Positions 56,711 to 56,955 of a DNA stretch of 56,955 bases are shown here, one piece after another. Made by a program: the position numbers and the translations under genes. Position 1 is the stretch's first letter, and every line of letters starts with the position of its first letter. The stretch lies in assembly GCA_003135055.1 (NCBI GenBank), contig PLDF01000394.1, forward strand, positions 3,899-60,853, written 5' to 3'. The stretch is from Bryobacterales bacterium. GTDB lineage: Bacteria; Acidobacteriota; Terriglobia; Bryobacterales; Bryobacteraceae. The notes beneath the pieces are model-generated. The model made no database searches. It saw only the letters and a list, made by a program, of their open reading frames with translations, and was not told the DNA's origin.

Positions 56711-56955
56711 ATGTCCTCACTTAGAAGAATTCAATCGTCGAAATCGAACGGCGCCCGCTCCAAAGGGCCGTCCACCCCAGCCGGGAAAGAACGTTCCTCG
56801 CTAAATGCCATGCGTCACGGCCTGTGCGCCAAGTGTATCGTTGTGGAAGGTGAATCGCGCGAGAATTTCCTGATTCTCGTGCAACAGCACGTCGACCGCT
56901 TCCGCCCCGCCGGCGAAGTCGAGTTCGGCATGATCGAGGAAATGTGCGCCGCTTA
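56711..56955 (+). CDS. Conserved protein of a soil-bacterial family, truncated by the window end
   Basis: The first 81 codons are visible: MSSLRRIQSSKSNGARSKGP, STPAGKERSSLNAMRHGLCA, ENFLILVQQHVDRF and EVEFGMIEEMCAA. 'R-SNGA-SRGP-TPEGK...SS-NA-RHGL' is a pattern I know from multi-copy acidobacterial and planctomycete proteins near mobile elements; their function is unknown. A purine-rich GAAAG lies upstream. The gap 56391-56710 before it shows no gene. Confidence 0.72.
   Translation, partial: MSSLRRIQSSKSNGARSKGPSTPAGKERSSLNAMRHGLCAKCIVVEGESRENFLILVQQHVDRFRPAGEVEFGMIEEMCAA

Noticed and set aside
1..56955. Possible CRISPR array among the repeats
   Set aside because: Repeats are dispersed, not regularly spaced, and no cas genes are present.
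1..56955. tRNA or rRNA genes
   Set aside because: No cloverleaf-like stretch with a T-arm GTTCGA context, and no rRNA signature, was recognised by eye. A tRNA scan would be decisive.

Overview
The window (about 57 kb, high GC, mostly dense bacterial coding) looks like chromosome of an acidobacterium of the Solibacter/Bryobacter type. This is inferred from family content, not from a marker gene. The pointers are a PadR regulator followed by an 854-residue duplicated FtsX-type permease (ADOP), a VWFA-related protein of the acidobacterial type, a tricorn-like S41 protease, a carboxypeptidase-regulatory/TonB receptor, a reaction-centre-type dihaem cytochrome, and many short dispersed intergenic repeats. 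No rRNA, tRNA, CRISPR array or intact insertion sequence was recognised.

Layout. 0-7.3 kb: ribonuclease J, a GlcD-like FAD oxidase with an internal duplication, a YgiB/YgiC-like pair, a ribokinase-family kinase, a methyltransferase and an ECF sigma factor. 7.6-17 kb: secreted proteins (tricorn-like protease, dihaem cytochrome, a frameshifted unknown secreted protein, an S9 peptidase) with decayed AraC and VOC gene remnants. 17-22.8 kb: small housekeeping genes (Smr, DUF465, RimI), a HicBA pair, a broken antitoxin-like gene, the VWFA protein, a RluD-family synthase, an SDR and a zinc-ribbon protein. 22.9-32.3 kb: uvrA, a tightly overlapping run (unknown, CPBP protease, mtnA, thioredoxin-like), then miaB, a bifunctional-nuclease-family gene and folP. 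32.5-40.6 kb: a secreted MetX-like hydrolase between complex repeats, an M48 protease, PadR/ADOP and an MFS carrier. 41-46.5 kb: VapBC, then an ECF sigma / zinc-finger anti-sigma / TonB receptor operon. 46.6-51 kb: a glycosyltransferase facing a PadR-headed operon of two paralogous membrane proteins that each carry two Wzz-like halves. 51.3-55 kb: a DUF2254 membrane protein and two tandem kinase-like proteins that lack catalytic residues. 55.4-57 kb: a secreted protein with a degenerate 3' end, an integrase remnant and a truncated gene of a soil-bacterial family, so this end looks accessory.

Three themes cut across the window. (1) At least five families of short, hairpin-rich dispersed repeats fill gaps and have entered reading frames; one is duplicated inside the FAD-binding loop of the GlcD-like protein, and another supplies the C-termini of two convergent genes. 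(2) About ten transcription units have a TANNNT -10-like hexamer 5-7 bases before the start codon and no Shine-Dalgarno sequence, which suggests leaderless mRNAs; two divergent pairs share or abut these hexamers. (3) The most system-like loci are the sigma/anti-sigma/TonB operon, the PadR-double-Wzz operon and the tandem pseudokinases.
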